Source of the DNA: an uncultured Bacilli bacterium
Lineage (GTDB): Bacteria > Bacillota_I > Bacilli_A > RF39 > UBA660
DNA: 45,896 nt
NCBI GenBank assembly: GCA_910579535.1
Contig: CAJTUR010000009.1
Span: forward strand, 1-45,896
Direction of reading: 5' to 3'
The first letter of the stretch is position 1, and each line of letters begins with the position of its first letter. Positions 1 to 8,811 of the stretch are shown here, piece by piece. Position numbers and translations under genes: made by a program. Below the pieces are notes generated by a model. That model was not told the DNA's origin, searched no databases, and saw nothing but the letters and a program-made list of their open reading frames with translations.

Positions 1-234
1 TTTGTTAGGATTGAATTCCTTTTTAATTATTTCTTCTTTTTCTTGCTTGTTTAGAGAAGAAATATATTCTCTTATTTTAATTAAAGGCTTTTCTTTTCCA
101 AAACGTTCTTCTATTTGGTGTTGATTTCCTAAGTTTTCGAAAATTTTGGTAGTGCGTTTTCCATTAAGAGGAGTAAAGTCTTTAATGATGGAATAATGCA
201 CATTATTTTTAGATTTAGTGATTTTAAGTCTCAT
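1..234 (-). CDS. IS1634-like transposase, N-terminal fragment (runs off window)
   Basis: Reading leftward from an ATG at 234, 78 codons stay open to the window edge. The product starts MRLKITKSKNNVHYSIIKDF and continues with a KRTTKIFENLGN stretch. This resembles the N-terminus of IS4-superfamily, IS1634-type DDE transposases, which open with a short Lys-rich strand and a K.VE.LG motif. The DDE catalytic residues would lie beyond the edge, so family assignment rests on the N-terminus only. It is probably the end of an insertion sequence inserted upstream of the Tad-like operon. A minus-strand terminator-like hairpin near 297-320 would shield it from read-through. Confidence 0.65.
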   Translation of the reverse strand, partial: MRLKITKSKNNVHYSIIKDFTPLNGKRTTKIFENLGNQHQIEERFGKEKPLIKIREYISSLNKQEKEEIIKKEFNPNK

Positions 235-296
235 AATAACACTACCTTACAATTCAATCATAACAAAAGACGAAAACGTACGCAATATGTAAATGA

Positions 297-320
297 CAAA
301 AAAACTAGATTTTGTCTAGC
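297..320 (-). terminator. Leftward terminator-like hairpin upstream of the IS
   Basis: On the minus strand CTAGA, loop CAAAA, TCTAG, extendable by A-T and G-T pairs, is followed by seven T residues. It would stop transcription entering the transposase gene from the right. Insertion sequences often carry such insulation; that role is inferred. Confidence 0.5.
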
Positions 321-408
321 TTAGAAAGTGCTTGTTTTATAAAACTGTCAAAGTAGGGGTTTTTATGCAGAACTTTATAATTCTCAATTTGATTTATAAA
401 TTAAAAAT

Positions 409-438
409 AAAAAGGACAAGAGGCATCGTTCTTTTTTT
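409..438 (+). terminator. Orphan rightward terminator-like hairpin
   Basis: AAAAAGGAC at 409-417 can pair with GTTCTTTTT at 428-436, with one G-T pair and a ten-base loop, and a T run follows. No plus-strand gene precedes it inside the window. Confidence 0.45.
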
Positions 439-480
439 GTTTTCCTTAGGTTTCACCTAGATTTTCCGTGATTTTTGTAC

Positions 481-509
481 TTGTAATTCGTTATCTCCTA
501 TGTTATAAT
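481..509 (+). promoter_or_regulatory. SigA-type promoter of the Tad-like operon
   Basis: TTGTAA at 481-486, a 17-bp spacer and TATAAT at 504-509, with TG one base upstream of the -10 (extended -10). It lies 31 bp before the ATG at 541. No terminator is seen between here and 8760, so it may drive all seven following genes. Confidence 0.7.
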
Positions 510-540
510 CTACTCAGATTTATTTAGGTTGGTGGATTAG

Positions 541-1293
541 ATGAAAAAGAGTTTATTAGGTGCTATTCTCGTCTTTGCCCTTATAATTACTCCTATTGAT
601 ACAAAAGCGGCTAGTACATGTAGTTATAAAGAACAAGCGGAATTAAATGAGATAGCTAATAATGTTAAAGCAAATTATGAAGTTATAGATATTTATGATG
701 GGAAAATAGTAGAAATGGACAGTGGAGAAGAAGTAGATCCTATTGTAGACTATTATGTAAGGGGCTTTAAAATTAGTATTCTTAATGTTACAGATGATGT
801 ATATGTTACTGTAACTAATGATTATGATTCATCGATTCAAACATTTTATAGTAAAGATGCTAAAGACGGAATTGTTAGTTTCGAAACAAAAAATGTAGCC
901 AAAGTTATTAATTATACAATTGAAGTTCATTCTAATAAATATACTTGTATCGGAGAGCTGTATAGAAAGTTATATATTAAAACACCAGTCTATAATTCTC
1001 AATCTAATATGGCAGCTTGCGATGAATATCCAGAGTTTTATTATTGTCAAGAATTTATAGATGGAGAAACGGTTGATTTTAATACTTTTTTGACGCGGCT
1101 TGAAAAGTATAAATCAAATAAAACAGAAGAAGAAAAGAAAAAAGAAGAAGAAAATCAAAGTGTAATTGAAAAAATAAAAGAGTTTTATGAAAAGAATAAA
1201 ATAGTGATTTATATTATAACAATTGTAGTTATCATTTCAGGGGTTGCTACTACTGTGATTCTTATTAAAAAGAGAAGGAGTAGAGTATTATGA
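541..1293 (+). CDS. Exported, membrane-anchored protein of the Tad-like operon (unknown)
   Basis: This is the first gene of the operon. The 250-aa product has a signal peptide (residues 1 to about 23, ending TKAA), an extracytoplasmic body with several Cys residues, and a Lys/Glu-rich helical stretch at about 195-218. One membrane helix follows at about 220-242, then a short basic tail (KKRRSRVL). This is type I topology with the body outside and a stop-transfer end, without an LPXTG motif. The stop overlaps the start of the next gene (ATGA at 1290-1293), implying coupled translation. I do not recognise the family. Its position suggests a surface component or assembly partner of the large Cys-rich protein encoded next. 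Confidence 0.75.
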   Translation: MKKSLLGAILVFALIITPIDTKAASTCSYKEQAELNEIANNVKANYEVIDIYDGKIVEMDSGEEVDPIVDYYVRGFKISILNVTDDVYVTVTNDYDSSIQTFYSKDAKDGIVSFETKNVAKVINYTIEVHSNKYTCIGELYRKLYIKTPVYNSQSNMAACDEYPEFYYCQEFIDGETVDFNTFLTRLEKYKSNKTEEEKKKEEENQSVIEKIKEFYEKNKIVIYIITIVVIISGVATTVILIKKRRSRVL

Positions 1294-4200
1294 TAAAAAA
1301 TAAAAATAGACTAATTTTAATATGTTGTATTATGCTTTGTTCATTTGTAAATATTCACTTTGTTGAGGCGGCTTTTCAAGCAAGATATTATAATTCCTCA
1401 ACGTCTACAGGAATTACGCGCTGGAATGGAACAAATTATACCGCTTATGAATATGAAATGAAAGATCCTAATGGTGTTTCTTATAAAGCGTATTGTATGG
1501 ATCCTGGAAAATCTTTACCAAATGGTTGGAATGATTATCAATGTGAAACTTTAAGTGGTAATAATCCTCATTCTGGACGTTTTATGTGGATTTTAGATCA
1601 TTTAACGGATAACAACACAGTTAATGTTTTGGCTATTCGTATGTTGGCGGTAGCAACTGGTACAAATAATTTTGCTAATAATAATTACACTGCGGCATCA
1701 ATTGTTAATTATTGGTGGTCAAGGCAATGTGCAGAAGGTGGGCATGCCGGAAATACAAATTGTAGTTCATATGATAAAAATTATAAACAATATTTATATG
1801 GAAAAAATGATACTGCTGAAAGTATTATTAATAGTGCCTATCAATTAGCAACACAAGCTTATGATAATTCTGGATACAAGGGTAATATGAGTGATGGAGG
1901 TTACATTAAATTTGAAAAAGATAATGGAAAAAGTTCTGAAAATCATATTGTTCTTAAAATAAGTTCTGATAAGCCAATTGATAAAAATAATTTGAAATTT
2001 ACTTGTAAAGAATGTGAAAAAATAGATTGGACTTGGAATGGTAGTTCTGGCGAAATTGAATTGACAGTCGCTCAACCTAATTGTTCTTATACCATTAATT
2101 CTTATTATGGAGCTAGTGGTTATTATATGTGTAGTAGTACAAAGGGCGGTTCGTTTCAAAAATTATTAACAGTTATTCATAGTGAAACAAATAGTTTTGA
2201 AGCTAGTGCTATAGAAAATTCAACTGTGTCTCAACCCCCTTATGTAGGTAAAATTGAATCGAATTTAGGAGGAAATTACTATAAGACTTATTGTGATGAA
2301 GATAAGGTTTGTACAGAAAAGACTAAAATTGAAATTCCTTCATACTGCGATGATGCTTCTGGTAAAAAAATTACTATAACTTCTCCTAAAAATGTCGTTC
2401 AATGTGTTCTAAACAGTGTAGATGATGCTGGAAATACTTATAAAATGATAGATGGACAAGTGGAAACTGAAAGTGTTAAAAATCCTTATTGTTCTGTGTG
2501 GTGTAAAGAAGACTATAATATGGGGCTTCCTGGTGCCAAATATGGTGATTCTGGAAGGTATTTTATTTTAGAGCCTACGACAGTTCATTCTGATAGAACT
2601 TGCTATGCAACAGGACCTGATAAAAGTACAAAAAATATAGATATTGATAAATTTATTAAAGATATTAAAAGTCAGCAAGAAGATCTTGCTCAAAAATTTA
2701 ATACAATGCAAATTGCTAAAGCAAGATTAGAATCTGTTAAAAATATAGTAAGTGTAGATAATAACACTGTTACATGTACATCAACAGGATGTGCTAAGTA
2801 TGACACTACCACTAATACTTGTCTCCAACCAACATCTTGTACTAATTCCTATACAAACGATGAACAAACTGGGGCTGATAAATCTTATAGTATAGTTAAT
2901 TTAACTGTTAAAAATGCTGATGAAGGAACTTATAATGTAAATATAAGTACATCTTCTTTACATGATTATTTAGGAGGGAAATATTCTTGTAGTGGTTGTT
3001 CAGGAAGCTATAGTATTTCTGGAACTTATCGTACACTTGGAGAATATCAATCAGCTTATGATGCTGCTGTAAATGCAATGAATGCTGCTAAAGAAAAAAT
3101 TAATGCAACTATTAAACACATGAAAGAATGTTATGGTTGGTCGAATAATTTGTGTTTTGATCCTGATGTAGTCTTTGATTATCGAGAATCCTATAATGGA
3201 CAAATTAAATTTGAAATGGATGGAGAAGCTGAAATCCATAAGGATTATAAAGTAAGTTATAGAGATGCTAAAGATAAAAGTATTAATAATGAATATTCAA
3301 ATACGACTGAAGTAGGTAATTTAGATCAAATATTGGAAAATGTAGATTATTTATTTTGTAATACAGAGAATTGTTCTAATAGTAGTAAAGCAGAACACAT
3401 CTCTACTTTAGTAAAACATATTTATTATTTAAAAAAAGAATCTACAGGAGATGCTACATTTAAAAATCAGAATCAATTTGTTTCAAATTATCCGCATGGA
3501 ACGATAGGCGAAGTGCCTTCTGGTGCTACTGGTCCATATGAAGACTATTATTATTTAGGAGCTGTTTTCCCTATAATGTTTAAAACTCCAACTGGTGTTT
3601 ATAATTGGAAACTAGATTTTAAAAATATTGGTCAATATAACAATAATAATGGAACTTGTAATGATTCTCAATTAGGTAGATTAAATGAAGTTGCTAAAAG
3701 TTCAGGTGATGGACGTCCTGGATTAAGTACAAGTCTTCAATATGTTTGTGTGTATGTGGTTGATTGCCCAGAATGTGAATATGAATGTAATTGCGGAGAT
3801 AATCCTGACTGTGTTGAAAAATATATACAAGGGGAAAAATTTTGTATTATAAACCACCCAGAGCCTGAATGTCCTGAGTGTGAAATTTATTGTATTAATT
3901 GTATTTTTGATGGCGATAGCGCAACTTATAAATATCGTCAGATTTCACTAGCTGAAGTGAATCCAAATAATCGTAATATGGGAAGTAATTGGAATAATGA
4001 GAAAGGAAAAGCGACAATAAAGGCTATTGAAAATGCAAATGAAAGTATCTATAAGGAATCAGAATATTCATACCAAATTACAGCTGAGCAAATGAAAGAA
4101 ATAAGAGATTATAATAAGGGTATAACTTATGATAATGAAGATTTAGAATTTCATTCAATAGGAAATAATGTCTATGGAATTAGTGAGTTTTTAGATAAAG

Positions 4201-4301
4201 GTCAATCATTGGGTTATTTTAAAGAATTAAGAAGAAATAGTGATTGGTCAAGTAAAGTTTGGACAAGTATAGGTGATCATCAAGGACCGTCTTGGAAGTA
4301 G
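1290..4301 (+). CDS. Large secreted Cys-rich surface protein (1003 aa), thioester-domain-like N-terminus
   Basis: The protein has a signal peptide (about 1-27, ending FVEAA) and a 970-residue extracytoplasmic part. Near residue 69 the sequence AYCMDPG resembles the Cys-containing strand of Gram-positive thioester (TQXA-type) adhesin domains. I could not find the partner Gln with confidence, so that assignment is tentative. Two helical segments lie at about 460-495 and 585-612. A dense Cys cluster of CxxC type (CPECEYECNC, CPECEIYC) lies at about 825-875. There is no LPXTG motif and no C-terminal membrane helix (it ends GPSWK), so it is either released or held by partners. Possible roles are adhesin or passenger of the Tad-like machine encoded downstream. 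The function is unknown. Confidence 0.8.
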   Translation: MIKNKNRLILICCIMLCSFVNIHFVEAAFQARYYNSSTSTGITRWNGTNYTAYEYEMKDPNGVSYKAYCMDPGKSLPNGWNDYQCETLSGNNPHSGRFMWILDHLTDNNTVNVLAIRMLAVATGTNNFANNNYTAASIVNYWWSRQCAEGGHAGNTNCSSYDKNYKQYLYGKNDTAESIINSAYQLATQAYDNSGYKGNMSDGGYIKFEKDNGKSSENHIVLKISSDKPIDKNNLKFTCKECEKIDWTWNGSSGEIELTVAQPNCSYTINSYYGASGYYMCSSTKGGSFQKLLTVIHSETNSFEASAIENSTVSQPPYVGKIESNLGGNYYKTYCDEDKVCTEKTKIEIPSYCDDASGKKITITSPKNVVQCVLNSVDDAGNTYKMIDGQVETESVKNPYCSVWCKEDYNMGLPGAKYGDSGRYFILEPTTVHSDRTCYATGPDKSTKNIDIDKFIKDIKSQQEDLAQKFNTMQIAKARLESVKNIVSVDNNTVTCTSTGCAKYDTTTNTCLQPTSCTNSYTNDEQTGADKSYSIVNLTVKNADEGTYNVNISTSSLHDYLGGKYSCSGCSGSYSISGTYRTLGEYQSAYDAAVNAMNAAKEKINATIKHMKECYGWSNNLCFDPDVVFDYRESYNGQIKFEMDGEAEIHKDYKVSYRDAKDKSINNEYSNTTEVGNLDQILENVDYLFCNTENCSNSSKAEHISTLVKHIYYLKKESTGDATFKNQNQFVSNYPHGTIGEVPSGATGPYEDYYYLGAVFPIMFKTPTGVYNWKLDFKNIGQYNNNNGTCNDSQLGRLNEVAKSSGDGRPGLSTSLQYVCVYVVDCPECEYECNCGDNPDCVEKYIQGEKFCIINHPEPECPECEIYCINCIFDGDSATYKYRQISLAEVNPNNRNMGSNWNNEKGKATIKAIENANESIYKESEYSYQITAEQMKEIRDYNKGITYDNEDLEFHSIGNNVYGISEFLDKGQSLGYFKELRRNSDWSSKVWTSIGDHQGPSWK

Positions 4302-4320
4302 GAAGAGGGAGTAATCGACT

Positions 4321-4968
4321 ATGAAAGAAACAATTTGGGGCTATTGGATTATTATGCTTGGTGTGTTTGTAGCGGTTATTATGATGCTCATTTCTAACGT
4401 AACGACTAAGAATACCCAAGAATACTATTTGATTAAAGAAGTAACAGAAGCGGCTATGATTGATGCTATTAATTTAGGTTATTATCGAAAATATGGAGAA
4501 TTAAAAATAGATCGTGAAAAATTTGTTGAATCTTTTTTAAGAAGATTTGCTGAAAATGTAAGTTTTGATACGTATCAGATTGATTTTTATGATATTTATG
4601 AAGCACCACCTAAAGTGAGTGTGAAGGTTACTTCAAAGAGTCGAACTTTTAGAATAGCTGGAGATTCAACCAATTTTGATATTGTTAATAAAGTGGATGC
4701 TATATTAGAAATTTCAGGTGAAAGTGGTGAACCAGGAAGTGGTATCACTGGTGATGAGCTAGAAAATCAAGTTTATGATGTTGTTTTTTCAACGCCTACT
4801 GGAGTAGTGTCAAGTCAAAAAGTCAATTATGGTAATAAGGCGACTAGGCCAGCGGATCCAGTTAAAGTAGGATACAATTTTATATGTTGGACCTTTAATG
4901 GAACTTGTTGGGATTTTAATAAATCTGTTACTCAAGATATGAATTTAGGAGCAAAATGGAGCACTTAA
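4321..4968 (+). CDS. Pilin/TadE-like membrane protein with C-terminal InlB B-repeat
   Basis: The 215-aa product has an N-terminal membrane helix at about 8-27 followed directly by a polar helical segment, the layout of TadE-like or minor-pilin proteins. It lacks the GFTLxE prepilin motif. The C-terminal 65 residues form a Listeria/InlB B-type repeat (Flg_new family): a V.F.T...G strand, Q.V.YG..A..P..P...GY.F..W, then a terminal LGAKWS. Such repeats are normally found in surface adhesins. The gene lies 19 bp after the 1003-aa protein and 83 bp before the cpaB-like gene. Joining a pseudopilin-like helix to an adhesin repeat suggests a surface tip or subunit of the secreted structure (inference). 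Confidence 0.7.
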   Translation: MKETIWGYWIIMLGVFVAVIMMLISNVTTKNTQEYYLIKEVTEAAMIDAINLGYYRKYGELKIDREKFVESFLRRFAENVSFDTYQIDFYDIYEAPPKVSVKVTSKSRTFRIAGDSTNFDIVNKVDAILEISGESGEPGSGITGDELENQVYDVVFSTPTGVVSSQKVNYGNKATRPADPVKVGYNFICWTFNGTCWDFNKSVTQDMNLGAKWST

Positions 4969-5051
4969 TCTTCTCAATGTAATTATGAAAAGTTATTTTG
5001 AAGGAATTACTTATTAAATAAGTTAAATTATAGATTTTAGGAGGAAATAAA

Positions 5052-5912
5052 ATGGGAAATATTTTAACTACAGTAAAAAGATTTTTAGGAAATAAAAATA
5101 CTGTAACAATTTTAGGGGTGTTACTTGGTATATTGGTTTTGTATGTGTTTTATAATTATCGTGTAAAACAAGCAACTACTCCAGTGAGTGTGCCATATGC
5201 CAAAGTTGATTTATCTTCACGTACATTAATTACAGAAGATATGATAGGTTTTATGGAGGTATCAAGTAGCGTTGTTAAAAATAGTCCAAATTTGATTACA
5301 GATCGTAAGTCTTTATTGGATCATTATGTGGCTTTTGGAACAACAATACCCGCTAATAGTATGTTTTATACATCTCAAATTTTAGAGAAGAATAAGATGC
5401 CTGATAGTGCTTTTGCCAACATTCCAGATGGTTATACTATTTATAGCTTAGGTGTAGATTTACATTCTACTTATGGTAATTCTATTTATCCAGATAATTA
5501 TATTGATTTATATTTTAAAGCTATTGATGATACAGGTGTTGTTATGTATGGGAAATTAATTGAAAGTATTAAAGTACTTGCTGTTAAAGATAGTCAAGGT
5601 AATCATGTATTCGAAACTACGGTTGAAACCCGTACACCTAGTGAATTGTTATTTGCTGTTCCTGATGAAATGTTTGATTTATTAAGAAGAGCAGACTACA
5701 TAACAGGTTCTTCAATTGAAATTACTCCAGTACCAAGAAATGCTTCTTATAGTGCAAATCCTGGAGAAACTTTAATTACAAGTGAGCAAATTAAGAATTT
5801 TATTAATGCGAAAAGTATTTCAGCGGTACAAGATCAACCTATTCAAACTATTCCAGATGATAATGCAAATGATAATGACGACAATAACGTTTTTGATGTT
5901 GATACCAATTAA
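5052..5912 (+). CDS. CpaB/RcpC-like SAF-domain protein
   Basis: The 286-aa product has one N-terminal membrane helix (about 17-35) and then a SAF-like domain (about 43-105, VPYAKVDLSSRTLITEDM). This is the arrangement of CpaB/RcpC proteins of Tad (Flp) pilus systems, in which SAF domains are thought to contact cell-wall glycan or the pilus channel. A longer C-terminal beta region and an Asn/Asp-rich tail follow. The Shine-Dalgarno TAGGAGG is 8 bases before the ATG. It sits directly upstream of the CpaF-like ATPase, as in known tad clusters. The SAF similarity is moderate, but the context supports it strongly. Confidence 0.72.
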   Translation: MGNILTTVKRFLGNKNTVTILGVLLGILVLYVFYNYRVKQATTPVSVPYAKVDLSSRTLITEDMIGFMEVSSSVVKNSPNLITDRKSLLDHYVAFGTTIPANSMFYTSQILEKNKMPDSAFANIPDGYTIYSLGVDLHSTYGNSIYPDNYIDLYFKAIDDTGVVMYGKLIESIKVLAVKDSQGNHVFETTVETRTPSELLFAVPDEMFDLLRRADYITGSSIEITPVPRNASYSANPGETLITSEQIKNFINAKSISAVQDQPIQTIPDDNANDNDDNNVFDVDTN

Positions 5913-5941
5913 TAAAAGAATAAAAGAAAGGGTGTGACTTC

Positions 5942-7060
5942 ATGAATGATGCTATCTTTTCTCAACTTGACTTTGGACCTTTAGATGAGTTTTTAAGACT
6001 TGATGATGTAACCGATATTTCTTATAGTAATGGAGGACAAGTATGGCTTAAAACTCTTTCTAGAGGGGTTTTTAAAGTAGAGCGACCTGAAATAAATAAT
6101 ACTTTAATGGAAAAACTGGCGTTTCAATGCTCAAATGTTATGGGAAAAACGTTTAATATGGCTCATCCTTTTTTGGATGCCGAGTCTACCGAACTTCGTA
6201 TGAATTTTGTTCATGATTCAATTGCTACAAATGGTATTGCTTGTTTAATTCGTAAAACACCAGCTAAAATTCGTTTAAATAGAGAAAAAATGATTGATGA
6301 AAAATATGTTTCTGAGGATATACTCAATTTGTTAATTCAATGTGTTCAAGGACACGCAAACATTATTGTTAGTGGAGAGACGGGCTCTGGTAAAACCGAA
6401 CTTGTAAAGTATTTGGCAAGTATGACAAAAGAGGATGAAAAACTTATTTCTATTGAAGATACTTTAGAACTTCATCTTGATCGTATTTTTCCACATCGAG
6501 ATATCGTAGCAATGAAAACGAATAATATTGCTTCTTATACGGAAGTGTTAGTAACTTGTATGCGACAAAATCCCATTTGGATTTTGTTAAGTGAGGTTCG
6601 TAGTGCCGAAGCTGTTTTAGCCGTACGTAATTCCATTTCTTCAGGGCATCATATATTATCAACAATTCATGCTGACAAGGCGGCAAGTATACCCATGCGT
6701 ATGTACAGTTTGCTTGAGTCAAATCAAGAAGTAGAACAATTTTTAGTAACCATTCATCGCTATGTACAAATTGGTGTTTATGTGAAAGGATATATGAGCA
6801 AAGAACTAGGAAGATTTCAAAGAGAGATCTTTGAAGTTTGTGAGTTTTACGTTGATGATGAAAATAAAGCTCAGACGAATATCATTTATCAAAAAACAAT
6901 GGATGGGAAGATAAGTTTTAATAATCCTACTAAGTATTTACGAGGTTATTTAGCGATTCAAGGTGTTATTCTGCCCGATAATGTTTTTAGAACGAATTCA
7001 AATCCGCAAAATGGTAACGTTATTACTGGAAACCCAGTTGCAGGACAAAATGGTGTGTAG
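5942..7060 (+). CDS. CpaF/TadA-like secretion ATPase
   Basis: This is a 372-aa type II/IV secretion (GspE/CpaF family) hexameric ATPase that would power pilus assembly or secretion at the inner face of the membrane. Walker A is GETGSGKT at about 145-152. The Walker B region is WILLSEVR at about 213-220, and the His box is HILSTIHAD at about 235-243. The N-terminal domain is short, as in CpaF rather than GspE. The C-terminus ends in a polar Asn/Gly-rich tail. It is flanked by CpaB-like and TadB/TadC-like genes in the order of a minimal tad locus. No cpaE, prepilin peptidase or Flp pilin gene is present in the window. Confidence 0.88.
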   Translation: MNDAIFSQLDFGPLDEFLRLDDVTDISYSNGGQVWLKTLSRGVFKVERPEINNTLMEKLAFQCSNVMGKTFNMAHPFLDAESTELRMNFVHDSIATNGIACLIRKTPAKIRLNREKMIDEKYVSEDILNLLIQCVQGHANIIVSGETGSGKTELVKYLASMTKEDEKLISIEDTLELHLDRIFPHRDIVAMKTNNIASYTEVLVTCMRQNPIWILLSEVRSAEAVLAVRNSISSGHHILSTIHADKAASIPMRMYSLLESNQEVEQFLVTIHRYVQIGVYVKGYMSKELGRFQREIFEVCEFYVDDENKAQTNIIYQKTMDGKISFNNPTKYLRGYLAIQGVILPDNVFRTNSNPQNGNVITGNPVAGQNGV

Positions 7061-7075
7061 GAAAGTAGGTATGAA

Positions 7076-7969
7076 ATGGAATTAATTATTTTATGGATCA
7101 TAGGTATTTATGTTGTTTCTTATCGACATAATAATGGGGAAAATATTTATCGTTTTTTTGTAACTCAAGTAAAGGATACTTATGAAAAATTTGCTCCTTA
7201 TAGTTATAAAGAGGTAAGAGAAAAAGTTAAGGCTTTAAATCAAGAGTTTACAAGTAAACAATATGCGACTCAAATAATGATTTTTGCTCTAGTAGCGGGA
7301 GGAATTTCTTATTTATATTTTTATAATATTTTAATTGCGATTATTTATGCTTTAATTGCGATTGCTTTTATTCCCTATTTGGCTTATTTAAGGTATCAAA
7401 AGATTTATAGTGAATTTATATTTGAACAAGTTCAAATTTATACTACGAACGTCATTATGGAATTTACGACGACTCAAAGTTTTGTTAAAAGTCTAGAAGG
7501 AGTAAGAGATTCTGGAATTTTAGAAGATCCAGTCTTGCAAGATGTTAAAACAATGATTGAAATGTCATACCAAAACGGAACGATTGATGAATCGATTGAT
7601 TACTTTAATACGAAGTATCCTTTCTATATGGTTAAAAATATGAATCAACTTTTCTTACAGATTACTAAAGAAGGAGCTAAAGATTCTGGAGAAGCTTTAG
7701 AAAATATGAGTCAAGATATTGATGCGTTAGTTGAGGGCGTATACCGAGATCAAGCGGATCGTAAAAATTTTCATAACCGTTTTATTACATTTGGTTTAGC
7801 CTTATTTTTACTTGTGATGGCTATGCAATTTTTACTTGGGACAGATAGTTATATTGAACTTTTAGATATTTGGTATGTTCAATTTATTTTACACTTAATC
7901 ATTATCATTAATAGTTATTTCTTACTTAGTGGTGAAAAATATTATAACGACGATGTGGGGGTAGAATAA
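7076..7969 (+). CDS. TadB-like type II secretion F-family membrane protein
   Basis: The 297-aa protein has hydrophobic segments near the N-terminus, a pair at about 65-105 and a pair at about 237-285. Between them is a cytoplasmic helical domain of T2SSF type (FTTTQSFVKSLEGVRDSG, then GAKDSGEALENMSQDIDAL). This matches TadB-type platform proteins, which couple the ATPase to pilus assembly in the membrane. The stop and the next start share one base (TAATG), so translation is coupled to the TadC-like gene. Assignment to TadB rather than TadC is by order only. Confidence 0.75.
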   Translation: MELIILWIIGIYVVSYRHNNGENIYRFFVTQVKDTYEKFAPYSYKEVREKVKALNQEFTSKQYATQIMIFALVAGGISYLYFYNILIAIIYALIAIAFIPYLAYLRYQKIYSEFIFEQVQIYTTNVIMEFTTTQSFVKSLEGVRDSGILEDPVLQDVKTMIEMSYQNGTIDESIDYFNTKYPFYMVKNMNQLFLQITKEGAKDSGEALENMSQDIDALVEGVYRDQADRKNFHNRFITFGLALFLLVMAMQFLLGTDSYIELLDIWYVQFILHLIIIINSYFLLSGEKYYNDDVGVE

Positions 7970-8757
7970 TGGCTATAGAGATATTAATTATAGGTTTAAT
8001 CATTTTGTTTGTTATGAATTATACAGGACGCATTAGTGCGAATCGTTTTATTGCTGATAATGAAGTTTATTTTAGAAAATTAAAAGAAGACGATTGGGAT
8101 TTTTATGTAAGAGCAAAATATGGTGAGGGTGTTAATGGCGATATTTTATTTAATAAACGAATTCGTAATGGACTTATTACTATTGTTGTTTTAGTTTTTT
8201 GTTTTATTTCTAAGTTGAATTACGTCACGATCTTATTTTGTTTTATTGGTGGTTTTTTAGTATTTAAACTGGATTATTTCAATATTAAAAAATATTACAA
8301 AGCGCATTTGCATGAGATTAATTCTATGCTCCCTCATTATTTGAAGAGTTTAGAGATTTTAATTCAGCATTATACAGTCCCTGTTGCTATTGGTAAGTCG
8401 ATAAATGATGCCCCAGCTATTTTTAGAGAGGGATTACAAGACTTAATTAATGAAATAAACGCTGGTAATGATAAGATCGATCCTTATGTTCGATTTGCTC
8501 GTGAATACCCTGTAAGAGATTCAATGAGAATGATGCGTCTTTTATATCGTTTGAGTTTAGGAAGACAAGAACATAAACAAGATCAATTGTTAGCGTTTTC
8601 CAAGACCATTTCCAATTTACAACAAAAAGCACGTGAAACAAGATATAAAGAACGTTTAGAAAAGATGGAATCTAAAACCATGAGTATGTTAATTACAACT
8701 GGATTAGGGGTTATGATTTTATTAATTTTTGCTGTATTAATGTTAATGGGAATGTAA
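7969..8757 (+). CDS. TadC-like type II secretion F-family membrane protein
   Basis: The 262-aa protein has an N-terminal membrane helix (about 2-18), a hydrophobic pair at about 65-95 and a final helix at about 240-260. A T2SSF-like cytoplasmic domain lies between (SMLPHYLKSLEILIQ, then RLEKMESKTMSMLITTGLG). It is paralogous in layout to the preceding gene, as TadB and TadC are to each other. It is the last gene of the operon: a stem-loop with a T tract starts 3 bases after its stop. Confidence 0.75.
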   Translation: MAIEILIIGLIILFVMNYTGRISANRFIADNEVYFRKLKEDDWDFYVRAKYGEGVNGDILFNKRIRNGLITIVVLVFCFISKLNYVTILFCFIGGFLVFKLDYFNIKKYYKAHLHEINSMLPHYLKSLEILIQHYTVPVAIGKSINDAPAIFREGLQDLINEINAGNDKIDPYVRFAREYPVRDSMRMMRLLYRLSLGRQEHKQDQLLAFSKTISNLQQKARETRYKERLEKMESKTMSMLITTGLGVMILLIFAVLMLMGM

Positions 8758-8759
8758 TT

Positions 8760-8786
8760 AGAGATAGTCAAATCTCTTTTTTTTTT
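8760..8786 (+). terminator. Terminator of the Tad-like operon
   Basis: AGAGAT (8760-8765), loop AGTCAA, ATCTCT (8772-8777), then an uninterrupted T run to 8786. Confidence 0.8.
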
Positions 8787-8787
8787 G

Positions 8788-8793
8788 TATAAT
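8788..8793 (+). promoter_or_regulatory. Probable -10 element of ackA
   Basis: TATAAT lies immediately after the T tract of the preceding terminator and 19 bases before the ackA start. A -35 box would fall inside the terminator stem-loop (TAGTCA) and is poor. Confidence 0.45.
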
Positions 8794-8811
8794 GATAATG
8801 AGGTGAATGAA

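Larger units (their letters stand above)
235..540. other. Intergenic region between transposase and Tad-like operon
   Basis: No convincing open reading frame lies in these 306 bases. They hold a leftward terminator-like hairpin (about 297-320), a rightward one (about 409-438) and an extended -10 promoter (481-509). The outer end of the insertion sequence should lie here, but I could not place its terminal inverted repeat because only one end is in the window. The rightward terminator has no gene in front of it on the plus strand; it may be the remnant of a displaced upstream gene. Confidence 0.5.

Noticed and set aside
1845..2159. A 104-codon minus-strand frame inside the 1003-aa protein gene
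   Set aside because: Low-complexity translation, opposite a long coherent gene; no RBS or promoter.
5009..5023. Small inverted repeat ACTTAT/ATAAGT between the pilin-like and cpaB-like genes
   Set aside because: Six-base AT-only stem, three-base loop, no T tract; not convincing as terminator or operator.
8785..8811. An upstream TTG start for ackA
   Set aside because: It lies in the terminator T tract and overlaps the TATAAT; the ATG at 8812 has an RBS and begins the conserved sequence.
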